The position numbers and the translations under genes were made by a program. Shown here in pieces: positions 32,383-45,641 of a DNA stretch of 64,000 nt. The stretch lies in contig CM039502.1 of assembly GCA_022432975.1 (NCBI GenBank), positions 21,663,228-21,727,227 of the forward strand. Direction: 5' to 3'. Position 1 is the first letter of the stretch. Each line of letters begins with the position of its first letter. A model generated the notes under the pieces. That model worked only from the letters and a program-made list of their open reading frames with translations, did no database searches and had not been told where the DNA came from. The stretch comes from Begonia masoniana (taxonomy: Eukaryota; Streptophyta; Magnoliopsida; Cucurbitales; Begoniaceae).

Positions 32383-33945
32383 AGGTTTAACCAGCCACAC
32401 CAACAAAGGGGAACGAAGAGGCCAAGTGAAGGCCAAAATAGCCAGGGAGCAGGAAGGAAAGTGCAGAATGTCAAGAAATTTCCCCAATGTCCAACATGTT
32501 TGAAGAATCACCCGGGGGAATGTAGGTGGACTTCTAGAAGGTGTTTCAACTGTGAGGAGGTTGGACACTCATTCAAAGACTGCACTAAGCCCAGAGTCCT
32601 TCGATGCTTCAACTGTAACAAGCCGGGACACATTGTTAGAGATTGCCCAACGTCGAAGAGTGGCCCTGCTAGGATAAAGCCGAGAATATTTTCCATGGTA
32701 GAGTCAGGAGAAGAGGACCAGCCTGCTGTGGTGTCAGGTACTATATTGATCAACTCTGTACCTGCTTTTACTTTGATAGATTCGGGTGCAACACATTCTT
32801 TTATAGCCTCTGCTTTTGCTGATAAGCTAGATGTACGGTTTGCTCCTTCTGAACATATGTTTAGCGTAGCATTACCTTCTGGTGAGCGCATGCACTCTAA
32901 CCAGGTGATGCTTGACAGTAAGGTGTTAGTAGGGAACGTAAGTCTACCTGCTGATCTTATAATCATGGATATAATAGGATTTGATGTAATCCTAGGAATG
33001 GACGGGTTGTTTAAACATCACGCCACAATTGATTGTAGAACTGAAGTAGTTAGCTTTCAACCCCCTGGTAAGTTGAAACATACCTTTCAAGCTTCAAAGA
33101 AGAGTAAGGAAATGTCTGTGATGACTTTTATTAACACTAGACCTTCCCTGTGTGGGGAGTATTTGTGCTTTTTAGCTAGCGTTCTAGACACACAGCTTAT
33201 GGAAAAAGCAAATCCTCAGAACGTCTTAATCGTCCAAGACTTCCCCGAAGTGTTTTTAGATGACCTTCCCGGTTTACCGCCAGATAGGGAAATTGAATTT
33301 GTTGTAGATATTTACCCTGGAGCCGAGCCTGTGTCTAAAAATCCATATAGATTAGCTCCAACTGAACTTAAGGAATTAAAGAAACAATTGGAGGATCTAT
33401 TGGAGAAAGGGTTCATACGCCCAAGCTTTTCACCGTGGAGTGCACCTGTCCTTTTTGTCAAGAAGAAAGATGGATCAATGCGTATGTGCATTGATTATAG
33501 AGAATTGAATAAGTTAACTGTCAAAAATAAATACCCTTTGCTGAGAATTGATGACTTATTTGACCAGCTTAGGGGTGTAAGAGTTTTCTCTAAGATTGAC
33601 CTTAGGTCCGGTTATTACCAGCTGAAGGTAAAATCTGAAGATATCCCAAAAACTGCCTTTTGCACAAGGTATGGGCATTATGAGTTTTTGGTTATGTCTT
33701 TTGGTATGACAAATGCACCAGCAGCCTTCATGGATCTCATGAATAGGGTGTTTCACGAGTATTTGGACAAGTTTGTCATAGTGTTCATAGACGACATTCT
33801 GATCTATTCTAGAACTAAGGATGAGCATGCAAGGCATTTGAGTTTGGTGTTAGAAGTACTTAGACAGCACCAGCTTTATGCTAAGTTTTCCAAGTGTGAG
33901 TTTTGGTTGGACAGAGTTCACTTTCTTGGTCACGTGATCTATTGA
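32383..33945 (+). pseudogene. Element C nucleocapsid knuckles, protease and reverse transcriptase
   Basis: Same frame as gag. Counting from the ATG at 32461: two CCHC knuckles ([14 protein letters not shown], 28-41; [14 protein letters not shown], 49-62), retropepsin [10 protein letters not shown] (DSGA 107-110), [13 protein letters not shown], then RT with [51 protein letters not shown] and catalytic [14 protein letters not shown]. Element A has one knuckle where C has two. Stops at TGA 33943-33945 (HVIY-stop-DGISVDP), again with the frame continuing. Confidence 0.9.
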
Positions 33946-36120
33946 GATGGAATATCTGTCGATCCAGCCAAAGTTCGAGCGGTTAAGGAATGGCCTCAAC
34001 CGAAGAATGCTACAGATATAAGGAGTTTTCTTGGTCTAGCAGGATATTATAGAAAGTTCATCGAAGGATTTTCAAAGATCGCTACACCCCTTACTAAGTT
34101 AACCAGGAAAAATGTGAAGTATATATAGACTGATGAATGTGAACATAGTTTCATGACCTTGAAACAGAAACTAACCAACGCTCCAATTTTAACCCTTCCA
34201 GCTGAAGATGGTAAATTTAGTATTTATTGTGATGCTTCCAAAATTTTTCTTGGTTGTGTGTTAATGCAGAATGGTAAAGTAATAGCTTATGCCTCTAGAC
34301 AGTTGAAAACACATGAGAAGAACTACCCTACCCATGACTTAGAATTAGCTGCAGTTGTATTTGCACTTAAGATTTGGAGGCATTACTTGTATGGACAATC
34401 TTGTGAGATATTTTCAGATCATAAGAGCCTGAAGTATATCTTCACACAGAAGGAACTAAACATGAGGCAACGTCGATGGTTGGAATTTGTAAAAGACTAT
34501 GATTTTGAGATTAAATACCATCCGGGCAAAGCAAATGTCGTGGCTGATTCTTTGAGTAGAGTAACAACATCAACCCCATCTATGATTTTCAGTATGCCAT
34601 TAGCATTAGAGTCAGAATTCCAAAAATTTAACATAGAAGCAGTAACCAGTGTATCAGCTATACTATCAGCCATAACCTTAAGGCCTACCATTCTAGAGAA
34701 AATAAAGGAAGCTCAGACGAATGATGATGAGTGTAACAAGTACAAGTCAAGCATGAATTCTACGGACCAATCAGATTTTAACTATTCTGCTAATGGGATC
34801 CTCAAGTTTAGAGATAGGTGGTTTGTTCCAGCCATTAAGGAACTCCGTGATGAGATTCTTTCTGAAGCACACTCTTCCAGGTTCTCTGTTCACCCTGGAA
34901 GTACAAAGATGTACAGAGACCTTAAGCAACACTACTGGTGGCCTAGTATGAAACGAAGCGTGGCAGAATATGTAGGATCATGTTTGTGTTGTCAACAGAT
35001 TAAAGCCGAGCATCAGAGACCCTCAAGAACATTGCAACCCTTACCAGTTCCTGAATGGAAATGGGAACAAATAACTATGGATTTTGTTATAGGGTTACCT
35101 AGAACAGCAAAGGGACATGATGCAATTTGGGTAATAGTTGATCGTTTAACCAAATCTGCTCACTTTCTGCCAATGAAGATAACATATTCGATGGATCAAC
35201 TGGCCGAGTTGTATGTGCACGAAGTTGTTAGACTGCATGGAGTTCCAAGCACCATAGTTTCAGACCGAGACTCCAGATTTACATCTAAGTTTTGGAAAAG
35301 TTTGCACAAGGCTATGGGAACAGAGCTTAATTTTAGCACAGCTTTCCACCCTCAAACAGATGGACAATCCGAGAGAACCATTCAGACCTTAGAAGATATG
35401 CTCCGAGCATGCATATTGGATTTTCAAAGATCTTGGAGTAAATATTTACCATTGGTTGAGTTCTCATTCAATAACAGTTTTCAAGCAACAATAGGCATGG
35501 CTCCATACGAAGCATTATATGGACGAAAATGCAGATCTTTTTTGTATTGGAATGAAGTTGGTGAAGCACAGTTGCTTGGTCCTAACATTGTGCAGCAGAC
35601 TGTGGAGAAGGTTGCCCTCATCCGACAGAGGATTCTGACAGCTCAAAGCCGCCAGAAGAGTTATGCTGATAAAAGACGAAGAGAATTAGAGTTTGAAGTA
35701 GGTGATGAAGTTTTTCTTAAGGTGTCACCATTCAAAAGAGTTGTGAGATTCGGGAAGAGAGGAAAGTTGAACCCCAGGTTTATTGGACCATTCTTAATTT
35801 TGAAAAGGGTTGGGAGTGCAGCCTACATGTTGCAGTTACCGGCTTCTATGGAAGGAATCCACAATGTGTTCCATGTTTCTATGTTAAAGAAGTGTGTAAG
35901 AGATCCATATCAGGTTGCGGAACAGCAGGACATTGAGGTTCTTCCTACTCTTGCATATGAGGAGAAACCTGTAAGGATCTTGGACTATGCAGTGAAGGTA
36001 TTGCGCAACAAGGAAGTTCAACTAGTGAAAGTCTTATGGCACAATCAGAACATAGAGGAGACAACTTGGGAGCGCCAGCAAGAGATGATGGACCAACATC
36101 CAGAATTATTCAGGTACTGA
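33946..36120 (+). pseudogene. Element C RNase H, integrase and chromodomain
   Basis: Continues the gag-pol frame. One TAG at 34126-34128 replaces the Trp of the KYSWT motif; then 655 open codons from 34153. RNase [46 protein letters not shown]. Integrase zinc finger: [17 protein letters not shown]...CLCCQQ. Core [28 protein letters not shown] linker: [11 protein letters not shown]. Chromodomain: [27 protein letters not shown]...[12 protein letters not shown]. Ends at TGA 36118-36120, just before the polypurine tract. Confidence 0.92.
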
Positions 36121-36138
36121 ATTTTAAGGACAAAATTC

Positions 36139-36155
36139 TTTTAAGGAGGGTAGAT
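36139..36155 (+). other. Element C polypurine tract
   Basis: ttttaaggagggtagat directly before the 3' LTR TG at 36156; preceded by aaggacaaaattc, the chromovirus GAGGACGAAATTC box in slightly changed form. Confidence 0.85.
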
Positions 36156-38529
36156 TGTAATACCCGGTTCTATCAAACCGTTTCTCTATTCCTTTTAAAC
36201 TAATGGCACAATTTATATGGCAATATTAAATGTAGGGTTAGTGGATGACTAGGCAAGGGCATAAGGGTAATTAGAAACTCAAAGGTGGATAACGTATTTA
36301 AGGAAACTATTAATGAAGTAGCCGCCACTGTTTATTTCATTTCCTCTCCATTCTCAGCTTCTCAGCTTAGCAGAGCGCGATAGGAGACCCCCTTCGACTT
36401 CCTCCAGCGATTTTCTCCAAACTTGGTGAGTTTTGCTTCTATTTCTTGTTACATTGTATCTATCGTTGGTAAGAGGGATGATAAATGAGGTTTTGAGAAG
36501 GCGGTAAGCGACTGGTGGTTTTGGTTTAAGTTGAAATCGGGAATGCACAATGACTAGAGTTCCCAAAACAGTTTCCCTTAGATTTCTAGTGGTTTAGAAT
36601 GAAGATTAGAGGAAATTTAATGTATGCTCTGTCTATGGTTTTAGGTTTGAGTAATACCCGAAGTAGCTTGCAACCAAGTTTTTCCAGGAGACCAGGTAAG
36701 TAGAGTTTGCATGTGCCTTCGGGCCTACATCACAAAACAGTAGGATTTGTGTGTGCATGAATGAATGTTTCTTTTCAGTTGCCATGCATAATAATTTGAA
36801 AGAAAACGAAAATTAATTTACATGAAGTAGCATGGTGAGATGTGACCAGATTGTAACAGTATACTTTTAAAGGAATTAATCCGCCCCTTAATGGAACATA
36901 CGGATTCATACCCTGGGAAAATTGATCCACCTCCCATTGTATCAGGGATCAAATCAGCTGTTAAGGGAATTAATTCGCCCCTTAATTGAATATATGGATT
37001 CATACCCTGGGAAAATTGATCCACCTCCCCTTGTATCAGGGATCAAATCAGCTATTAAAGGAATTAATCCGCCCCTTAATTGAATATATGGATTCATACC
37101 CTGGGAAAATTGATCCACCTCCCATTGTATCAGGGATCAAATCAGCTGCTAAGGGAATTAATCCGCCCCTTAATTGAATATATGGATTCATATCCTGGGA
37201 AAACTGATCCACCTCCCATTGTATCAGGGATCATCAGACCAGTGAACGAATGCAACATAACTGAGGAATGAAAGTAGAAACTGCATATTTAGGATTTACA
37301 TTTCAGTACACATTTCATTTCTTGCTTTACTTGCTTAGCATTAGGCTAATAGATGAGTTTTGTGATGTAGGTGAAGAGATTACTGCAGGTGAATTTCCCG
37401 TGTGCCCAGATGAGTAGATGTGGTTGGAAAGGTACATTCATGCTCCGGTCTGGTAAACTGATGAGGCGGGTTAACTGGTGTCAGCGGTTGTGAAGGTCTA
37501 GTTGATAATGATTCAATCTGAGTACATTGAGTTTTCATGACAGTAGTGGTAGCAACCTTTTGAATTAGTTTTGGAGATTTCCTGACATTAATGTTCTGTT
37601 GGATTTTATAATGTTGTTGTTACTGAATTTGAGCAATACAATGATTTAAACTGCCTCTGAATGGTTTTTGGTAAAATGCTTAAGTCCTTTTGACAGTCGG
37701 GACTTTCTTAATTTATAGTAAAGTCTACTGCCATGATGTTTTGTCCATCGGTAGGAGTCGAGTAAGTTATCTATCGGATGATGTTTTGGTAAAAGCTATC
37801 GGTGGATGTGTGTAGAAGTTTATTGTTTTCTATCGGAGGAAATTGTGTTGTTGTCTATCGGAAGATGCCTTAAGAAAAGTCATCAGATGATGTAGGTTAA
37901 TTCTATCGGAAGATGCCTTAAAAAAAGTCATCGGATGATGTAGGTTAATTGTATCAGAAGATGCCTTAAGAATTGTCATCGGATGATGTCTCAGTAAAGT
38001 CACCGGTACATGAGGTTTGTCCTATCGGAAGGAGTAGGTCAAAGTCCATCGGATGATGTCTCGGTAAACTCATCGGCAGATGCGTGCTGACGTCATCGGT
38101 AGATGTAGGAGGATTTTTGTCGTATAGTCATCGGAGGATGTAGAGTGTATTTTGTCGTTTGCGATCGGTTGATGTCTTTTGGCTGACGTCATCGGTAGAA
38201 ACCTTCTATCTTCTGTTTCTGCTTCTTCCGTTGACTTTATCAATCGGCAGATGTGTTTGACTTCTGCGACTTCTCTAATATTTCGCTGTTTAAACTAGAT
38301 TTTTAAATTGCCGATTGTTTCTTAACAATTCAACAGCATTTCGTAGTTTTGTATAACTTCATTGTGGTTCAAATGATTTCCGCTGCAAATTTTTAAATGT
38401 TTTGAGTTTTTAGACAAATGCCAAATTTTGACTGTCGAGTGAAGATTTAAATTAATCAAAAAAAAAAATTTCTTAGTCATGTTCGAGCATTGAGTAGCGA
38501 ACCGGGTTCAGAAAACTCGGGGCGTTACA
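36156..38529 (+). repeat. Element C 3' LTR
   Basis: 2374 bp, matching the 5' LTR throughout, including the 94-bp tandem repeats (36863-37233), the two inverted arms and the catcggatgatg array (37740-38250). Differences are scattered single bases and one-base indels. The end is ctcggggcgttaca. Confidence 0.93.
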
Positions 38530-39292
38530 TCTTTTGCGACAAGTCACGCTTTGTACCTCTCAATCGATCCATCGTGATTGTGTTTAATATTGAATAGTCA
38601 TTTGTTCCCAACAATATTTTGCACTGGATCAGTAGGGACAAGGTTCCACGTGCAATTTCGAAGTAAGGCAGTGTGTTCATCAACCATGACTTGCTACCAC
38701 TTTGGATCACGCAAGGCTTAGGTAACACTGAGTGGTTCAGTAGGTGTGGTGATAGAGGTAATGACTGTATACTTGGGGTTGGGTTTAGCTGTGTTTTTTT
38801 TGGAGTGGGTTGTCATTGAGTGAGTTCGGGTAGTGATAGGTGGGATGGAATCTGCAGATCCCATATAACCAATTTGCCCCGCTGGAGGTGGAGAACCTGC
38901 AGGAGGTGAAGAAACAACATGAGGAGGGATCCCGAGGTAGAAGAAGGTCCCACAAGTGGTGAGCCAGAAAGGGTGATAGTCACCGATGAAGGACCATCGA
39001 GGGGAACCAGTGTCAGAAGTTGGGGTCGCGTGGACGCCGAGACTCTAGTGTGCTCGGAGAATGGAAAAATCGACTCGACAAAGCAAACATGATGCGATAC
39101 AAAGACACAGTTAGTTGACAGATCTAAACAAAGAAAAGCACTCTAAGTGAGAGAGTACCCAATGAAAACACATGCAATAGACTTCGGATCTAATTTATGA
39201 TTCATGTACGGACACAACAGGGAATAACAAAGACAGCCAAAGATGCAAAACTTCTTGAGATTGTGGGGGGGGGGGGGGGAAATGTAATCGAG
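38530..39292 (-). pseudogene. Copia G integrase end and linker
   Basis: Minus strand reads FGCLCY...LDPKSIACVFIGYS near 39170-39260 (integrase C-terminal GKGY-like region), a variable linker, and NHDGSIERYKA-stop-LVAK just before element C at 38530-38590. There are stops and frameshifts throughout. The right end meets a G run and the LTR of E at 39293; the integrase core expected next to it is absent. Confidence 0.75.
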
Positions 39293-39659
39293 TATATTTA
39301 TATTTAAAGAATGTATAAATATACGTTGAAAAAGTTGGATTGAAGAAATGATACGTTAAAAAGTGAAAAACGTGGTCGATTGATTGCCCATGTTAAATTT
39401 TAAATGTATAAAAATTCAATTTTTTAGATAAAATTTCGATTAATTATAAATATTAGATTAAGGTTAATTGAGTTTAAAGATTTATTAAACTCGATTTTAT
39501 GATAATAAACAAAAATTTGAAGGGCAAAATGATATTTTTTAGGAGATAAGAATGGTTTAATGGTAATTAACCATTAAACCACTATTGCCAAATGGTTAAG
39601 GTGGCAAATGTTGTGGGTTTGATGTAGAGAAAAAGAATGGAAGAGAGAGAGAGAGAGAG

Positions 39660-39719
<60 letters not shown>

Positions 39720-41287
39720 AGAACCAGAGAGAAAGAATCGAGGGAAGAAAGGGAGAAAAGAGAAGAAAAATAAGGAAAAAAGTGATTTTTGTCAATCCGT
39801 CCTTTAGAGAAAATTGTTCAGCTCGTTGAGAGGATCATTTTGGTGAAAAAATTGATAGATTCATAGGAGATTTTTGGTTAAAGTGAAAGAACCGACAAGT
39901 CAGTAAGTAATTCTAACGGTTAAAATAGTTAGTTTATGCTTTATTACATTACTAGATAGAAATAATTTACATTTTTGCGTTGGATCTTGATAGGATAGAG
40001 TTTGATTGAGAATTGAAGGGATAAATTGATGTTGTTTTGATGATGTAAATGAATTTAATTGTTTTGCCGTGAAAAAAATATGTTTTTGATTTGTATTGAA
40101 ATGTATAAAAAGGAAATTTTTGGAAACCGATGAGTTACAAAGTATTATTTTAAAACGATATTTTACGTTAAATTGAGCATGTGAATTTCAAGTGTTGCAC
40201 TAATTTAAACATGCATAACAGTGCTTTATAACTGTTTTTAAAGCATGCATTTAGGAAGGAGGAAGTTGTAAGTCGTGGTAACATAAGAACCCATTGGACT
40301 GGACTTGTCTCTTCGTGTGCGATAAGTATGACTATGAAAATGATAGGGAGATTAACTATGTGTCTTATTTGGGTTGAAAATCTCTAAACCTCTCGGGGAA
40401 GCAATGTGTAGGGTCCTACAGCCTCACCAGTGAAAGCCTAGAAATTTGTAGGGTTGTGTGATGGTCATATGCGTCAATTAGAGTGGATTGTATTTTTTAC
40501 ATATTAATTTGAATGTTAAAAGATTGCATTAAATGTTTTGTGAAAGGATGACTTTAAATCGTGAAATATTTATTTTAAATTGCATGAGATTTATCTATTT
40601 GTTAAGAATGGTTTTAAATTGTGGTTAATAGCATGAATTTTTAAATGGTTCGAATACGAACATGCATGCATTTTTATATAAATGATATGAATTTCAAATA
40701 AAAACAAAATAATTTAAAAAAGAATCAATGTTAGGTGGATGATGAAGTATGGTCCTAGATAGTGTAGATAGAGGCTGAGGTTAGCTATTCTAACTGCTAG
40801 ACTTATTTGTTGGGCGTAAAGCTGATTATGTGGATTATCTATATTTTTCAGATAATGAGAACGTTCACTGAGACGGTAAAGTAAAAAAGGCAAATCTAAA
40901 GACGATAAAGAGGCATAGGCAAAACAATCAAGGTAGATGATATTCTTTTGCATTAGGACCGAGATAGATAGTTTAGAAATTTTATGAACTCTTTTTGAAC
41001 GGTCATATGTGTGTGACCTATTTTGTTTGTAATAGCTTCCATTAGAAAACTCTGATAATGATGTACATATAGAAATGCTTAATGCATACATATTTGGAAA
41101 GCTAGTATGGAATATGTATATTGTTTGGAATTGTATGGAAATATCTTATTTTAAAATTCTAGATACAACAAAGACGTGATTAATTAAAAATACAAACGTA
41201 TCCATGAAAATTGAAAACTCAAAATTTATTGTCATTTCCCACCTCGAGAATCCTAATCGTCGGGGCTCGTCGAGTTGGGTCTTGACA
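39293..41287 (+). repeat. Element E 5' LTR
   Basis: 1995 bp, tgtaatcgag to gtcttgaca. Contains a long GA microsatellite (39640-39716), a stretch shared with the 3' LTR (aaggaggaagttgtaagtcgtgg, 40254), and ends just before the primer site. Lacks the catcggatgatg array seen in the other LTRs. The frame at 40714-41091 has a counterpart only by repeat homology and is not a gene. Confidence 0.82.
39640..39716. repeat. GA microsatellite
   Basis: Nearly pure (ga)n with one aaaa interruption at 39660; on the minus strand it makes a serine/leucine chance frame. The other LTR of E has a much shorter, impure version (45222-45300). Confidence 0.95.
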
Positions 41288-41409
41288 GCTTGGTATCATA
41301 GCTATACATCATAGTTCTAACTAGTTGGGAGAGTTAGTAACTATGTTTAGAATGCCTCTAATATTGCCTTGGTAGTGAACATTTTTCTCGTATGTTTAAA
41401 GATCGAGTC

Positions 41410-43627
41410 TGTAGCAGCCAGTTTCATTGAGCCAACTTACTTTGTTAACAAGTAGTGAATATTTTATAGATGAAATTGGGAGAAATTAGTGATTAGGCTA
41501 ATGAGTGGATAGGCGATGGCATAATGGTAAATTGAGATATAAAGTGGATAACCTATTTAAGGGAAGAGGTTTTGTGTTTAATGCACAGTAGCCGCCACCC
41601 TATTTCCATTTCCCTTCGTTTGATTTTCAGCTCAGCTCAGCAGACTTCCTTCCGACATTTTCCTCTCTAATTTTCTCAATTCTAGGTGAGTTTTGTTTCA
41701 TTTTACTTGCTGTTTTAGTGATTAGATAACAGAGAGATTGTAGGGGAGTGTTCGTAAATGCTGTGAGTGAGAGTTAGTTTCGGGTTTTGGGGTGAACCAG
41801 GAATTCTCGACGAACAAGACTTCCAGCTAGTTTCCCTAAGATTTCTAAATAGTTTAGAATGAAGTTTAGTAATGCGGTGCTTTGTTTACGATTATAGGTG
41901 AGCAAACTTCTGAAGTAGCTTACAACCAAACAATCTCCAGGAGACCAGTTAAGTAGAGTACGTGTGTGCCTTCGGGCCTACATCACAAAACAGTAGGATT
42001 GTGTATGGTCTGTGTGTTTTTAGTTTGCCATGTATCATGTTTTGAAAGTATACGAAAATAAATTTAAATGCATAGTGGTATGGTGAGGAATGAACCGATT
42101 GAAACAGAACAGTTGTTAAGGGAACTAATCCGCCCTTTAATCAAGAGAGAGGATGTATAACTTTGGAAAAATTGATCCAACTCCCAATTTCACAGGGGGA
42201 TCTGAACAGTTATTAAGGGAACTAATCCGTCCCTTAATCAAGAGAGAGGATGTATGACTTTGGGAGAAGTGATCTAACTCCCAATTTCACAGGGGGATCA
42301 GACTAGAAACGAATGCATATGCAACTGAGATGTGAAAGTAGAAACCGCATGTCTAGGATTTATATTTCAGCATTTCATTTCATTACTGCTTTACTTACTT
42401 AGCATTAGGCTAATAGATGAGTTTTGTGATGTAGGTGCTGAGACTGTATCAGGGGAGTTCCCCGAGTGCATTGAAGAATAGATGAAGTTGAAGGAGCACG
42501 TCTATGCCACGGTTGGGTGTTCTGATGAGGCGGTTTGACTACTGTCTGTATGTGGAGTCTAATTTTCTGATGTTCTGTTGAGGAGTGCAAAGGATTTTGA
42601 TGATAGTAATAGCTGAAGGATTTAGAATACTTGAGTTTCTCCTGTTATGAAAATTCTGATTTGGTTTGTTTATAAATTGCTAATTTGAGATTTTTATTGG
42701 ATAAGGATTCAAATGTTGGCTTCAACTGATTATTTGTTGGATTTCAGAAGTTACTTAGGGTCAGGTTGTTTTGAATGTTTTGAGTGAAATTTGCAAGTTC
42801 AACCATCGGTGAATGAAGTCCATCGGTGGATGTTGAGTGTTTTGTCCACCGGTAGATGTTAGAGGATTGAATCATCCGACTGACGTCATCGGAAGATGTC
42901 TTCAGTAGAAGTCATCGGAAGATGTCTACAGTAGAAGTCATTGGAAGATGTCTTCAGTAGAAGCCATCGGTAGATGTCTTCGGTATAAGTCTTTAGTAGC
43001 CTTGTCATTTTGTAATCGGATGATTTAGGCAGTAGATTTATCATTTTGTAATCGGATGATGTAGGCAGTAGATTTGTCATTTTGTGATCGGAAGAAATAG
43101 ATAGTAATTCTGTCGTTTTAAACGGAAGAATTATGCAGTCGATTTTGTCGTTTGTGATCGGTAGATGTGAGTAGCCGACGCGTCGTCGGCAGATGTGAGT
43201 TAAGACATGTGAAGTCGACGTGTCGATTCTGTCTCTGCTTCTACCGCTGAGTCTTTTGTCCCTACTTCTACCGCTGGCACTGTTTGGCGGTAGAAGCCTT
43301 TTGTTTCTGTTTCTGCCTCTACCGCTGACTTTGTTCAGCGGAAGATGTGTTTGACTTTTACAAATTTTAAGTATTTCACGCTTAAACCTTCATTTCTTTT
43401 GACCGAATTATTTCTTAATATTATAAATGATTATTCAAACGTCGTTTCATAGTTTTGCTCAACTCTGTTCTGCTCAAATGATTTTTTCGGTGCAAATTTT
43501 CAATGTTTACCTTGTAAATTGTCAAATTTTGTCCATTGAGTGAAACTTTAGAATTTTCTCAAAAATCCTATAGTTCGGTTCAGTATCTTGTGTAGCAAAC
43601 CGGGTTCAGAAAACTCGGGGCGTTACA
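41410..43627 (+). mobile_element. Solo LTR 'D' inside element E
   Basis: TG at 41410, CA at 43627, GAGTC duplicated at 41405-41409 and 43628-43632. 2218 bp, same superfamily as the LTR of C (shared end cgggttcagaaaactcggggcgttaca, split here as aaactcggggcgttaca). Contains arms cctacatcacaaaac (41977-41991) and gttttgtgatgtagg (42421-42435), two copies of a roughly 96-bp gttaagggaactaatccg unit (42114-42300) and a catcggaagatgtcttcagtag array (42800-43330). The donor position reads CAG/TTAAGT, a broken GT. Confidence 0.93.
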
Positions 43628-43632
43628 GAGTC

Positions 43633-44880
43633 TTATCCAGATATGGTGGAGAGAGTTAGGTTGATTAAACAAACGTTGGTTGAAGACAAAGATGAATGAG
43701 AAGCCCAGAGAAAAACTAAGAAAAAGATAAATTAGGTAAGGTAATAATTTATAATGATCGTAGTCTAGGGAAATAGTTTGATGTAAAATTTAAATAAGGA
43801 TACAGTAGACCAGGTATAAATTGATGTGTTGAGGATCTTAAAATAAGAAGTTCATACATTGGAAAATATAACCTAATACAACTTTGAGGAAGTATGAACA
43901 TTACATTTTTTAGTTTACTATTAGAGGAATATAACTTATGAGATATCAGTTAGAAATATATAGAGACCGAATTCTAATTGACGAATTCTTAATTTTTTAG
44001 ACTATATCATATCAAAGAAATTGAGGAGCTTAGATATATATATATTTGTTTCGATCAATCATCAATTGAGAAGATATGGAAGTTAGATTTCATTTGGAAA
44101 ATCAATATATCTTGAGGAATATAGACAATTGAAGAAACAGTTAAAACTTTACGTTCGAGTTTATATTTGGGTCAATAAGAAGTGTATCAATTATAGAGAA
44201 TGAAACAAATTAAGAATTTGGAATGATTTTTTTATGTTTAAAAATATAGAGGTTAAGTTTTTGAGACTATAGTTGATCCAATTTAAGCTAAGAGCCTTAA
44301 GCATGAGATTTACCTTCAAGATGGTAGTTAGAACGATCATTGTTTGAGGAACCACAAAGATGAATTGTGATTGATAAATATTTTAAACTTTGAGAAGATA
44401 GGTTGATATAATTGAAATGAGATATTTAAGTATGAAATTATTTTTAAAAATTTAGTTTATAAATGAACCATGGTCAGAGAAAAGTAGTAACTGCAGCTCT
44501 CAATTTGAGTTATTGAAATTTCGAGGATATGTTGACAATATAGTTGACCTTATATAGCATTGAGGACTTTAGGTATAAAACTGTATATGAATAGTTAATG
44601 AAATTGCTTGAATGCCAAAGGAAGTATGTGAATTGAGATTTTATTGTTGAAGTATTGAAATTACTAAGGATATATATGATTTAAAAAGTGGATAATTAAT
44701 TTTTAGAGTTATATATATAATTTGAAAATGTGTAAAGTTATGAATTTGTTATGAAAATGTTACATTGCTTATTTGGTAATAGTGATTAGGAGTAGAGTGA
44801 ATGATGAAAAGTATGAAGTTAGAAGAGTAAAAGGAGTTATAGGTAAATTTCTGGACGAAATTGGTATTAACGGAGGAGAA
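43633..44880 (+). other. Element E internal region, decayed
   Basis: No open frame of note. AT-rich with many stops. Traces of gypsy pol words occur (minor integrase-like words near 43640-43700, RT-like near 44160-44230), but their order is odd and the match is weak. It ends in the purine tract before the 3' LTR. Confidence 0.5.
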
Positions 44881-45641
44881 TGTAATGGTTCGAATTTTGA
44901 TTGAAGAAAAGATACGTTAAAAAGTGAAAAACGTGGCCGATCGATCGCCCTGTTAAATTTTAAATGTATAAAAATTTAATTTTTTAGATAAAATTTTGAT
45001 TAATTATAAACATTAGATTAAAATTTATCTAATTTGGATTAGATTAAGGTTAATTGAGTTTAAAGATTTATTAAACTCGGTTTTATGGTAATAAACAAAT
45101 GTTTGAAGGGCAAAATGATATTTTTCAGGAGATAAGAATGGTTTAATGGTGTAATTAACCAGTAAACCACTGTTGTCAAATGGTTAAGGTGGCAAATGTT
45201 GTGGGTTTGACGTGGAGAAAAAGAAGGAAGAGAGAGAGAGAGAGAGATAGAAGAAAAGAAAGAAGAAAGGAAAATGAAGAGAGAGAGAAAATAAAAATAG
45301 AGAAGAAAGAACCGAGAGAAGGAAGAGAGAAAATAGAGGAAAATATGATTTTTGTTGATCCGTCCTTTAGAGAAAATTGTTCAGCTCGTTGAGAGGATCA
45401 TTTTGGTGAAAAAATCGATAGATTCAGACGATATTTGTGATGACCCAGATGTGAAAGTATGTGTACGATGGCTGCACGAATCGAAAGCTGGATGGCAGTA
45501 CGTCTGCGCTAGCGAACTAGAAGATGACGGGTCGTAAAAAGGGGGTCGTCGCAATCTCACATTGCTTGGGGAAGTATGTGGAAATGAAACATATGTAAAG
45601 AAACCCTTCCAAGATAGTAAGACATGTTTTAGAGCACAATT

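Larger units (their letters stand above)
29108..38529 (+). mobile_element. Ty3/gypsy chromovirus 'C', structurally complete
   Basis: 5' LTR 29108-31480, primer site 31484-31496, gag-pol 31600-36120, polypurine tract 36139-36155, 3' LTR 36156-38529. Flanks are CCTTT (29103-29107) and TCTTT (38530-38534), a 5-bp duplication with one C/T change. Inserted in the RT of copia G. The LTRs match along their whole length with scattered single-base differences, so it is one of the youngest insertions here. A C-terminal chromodomain and the TGTAATACCCGG start place it in the Tekay/Del-like chromoviruses. Confidence 0.95.

Noticed and set aside
40254..40300. 18S rRNA-like 3' end (aagtcgtggtaacataag)
   Set aside because: Only a short chance-like match, repeated in both LTRs of element E; no wider rRNA similarity.
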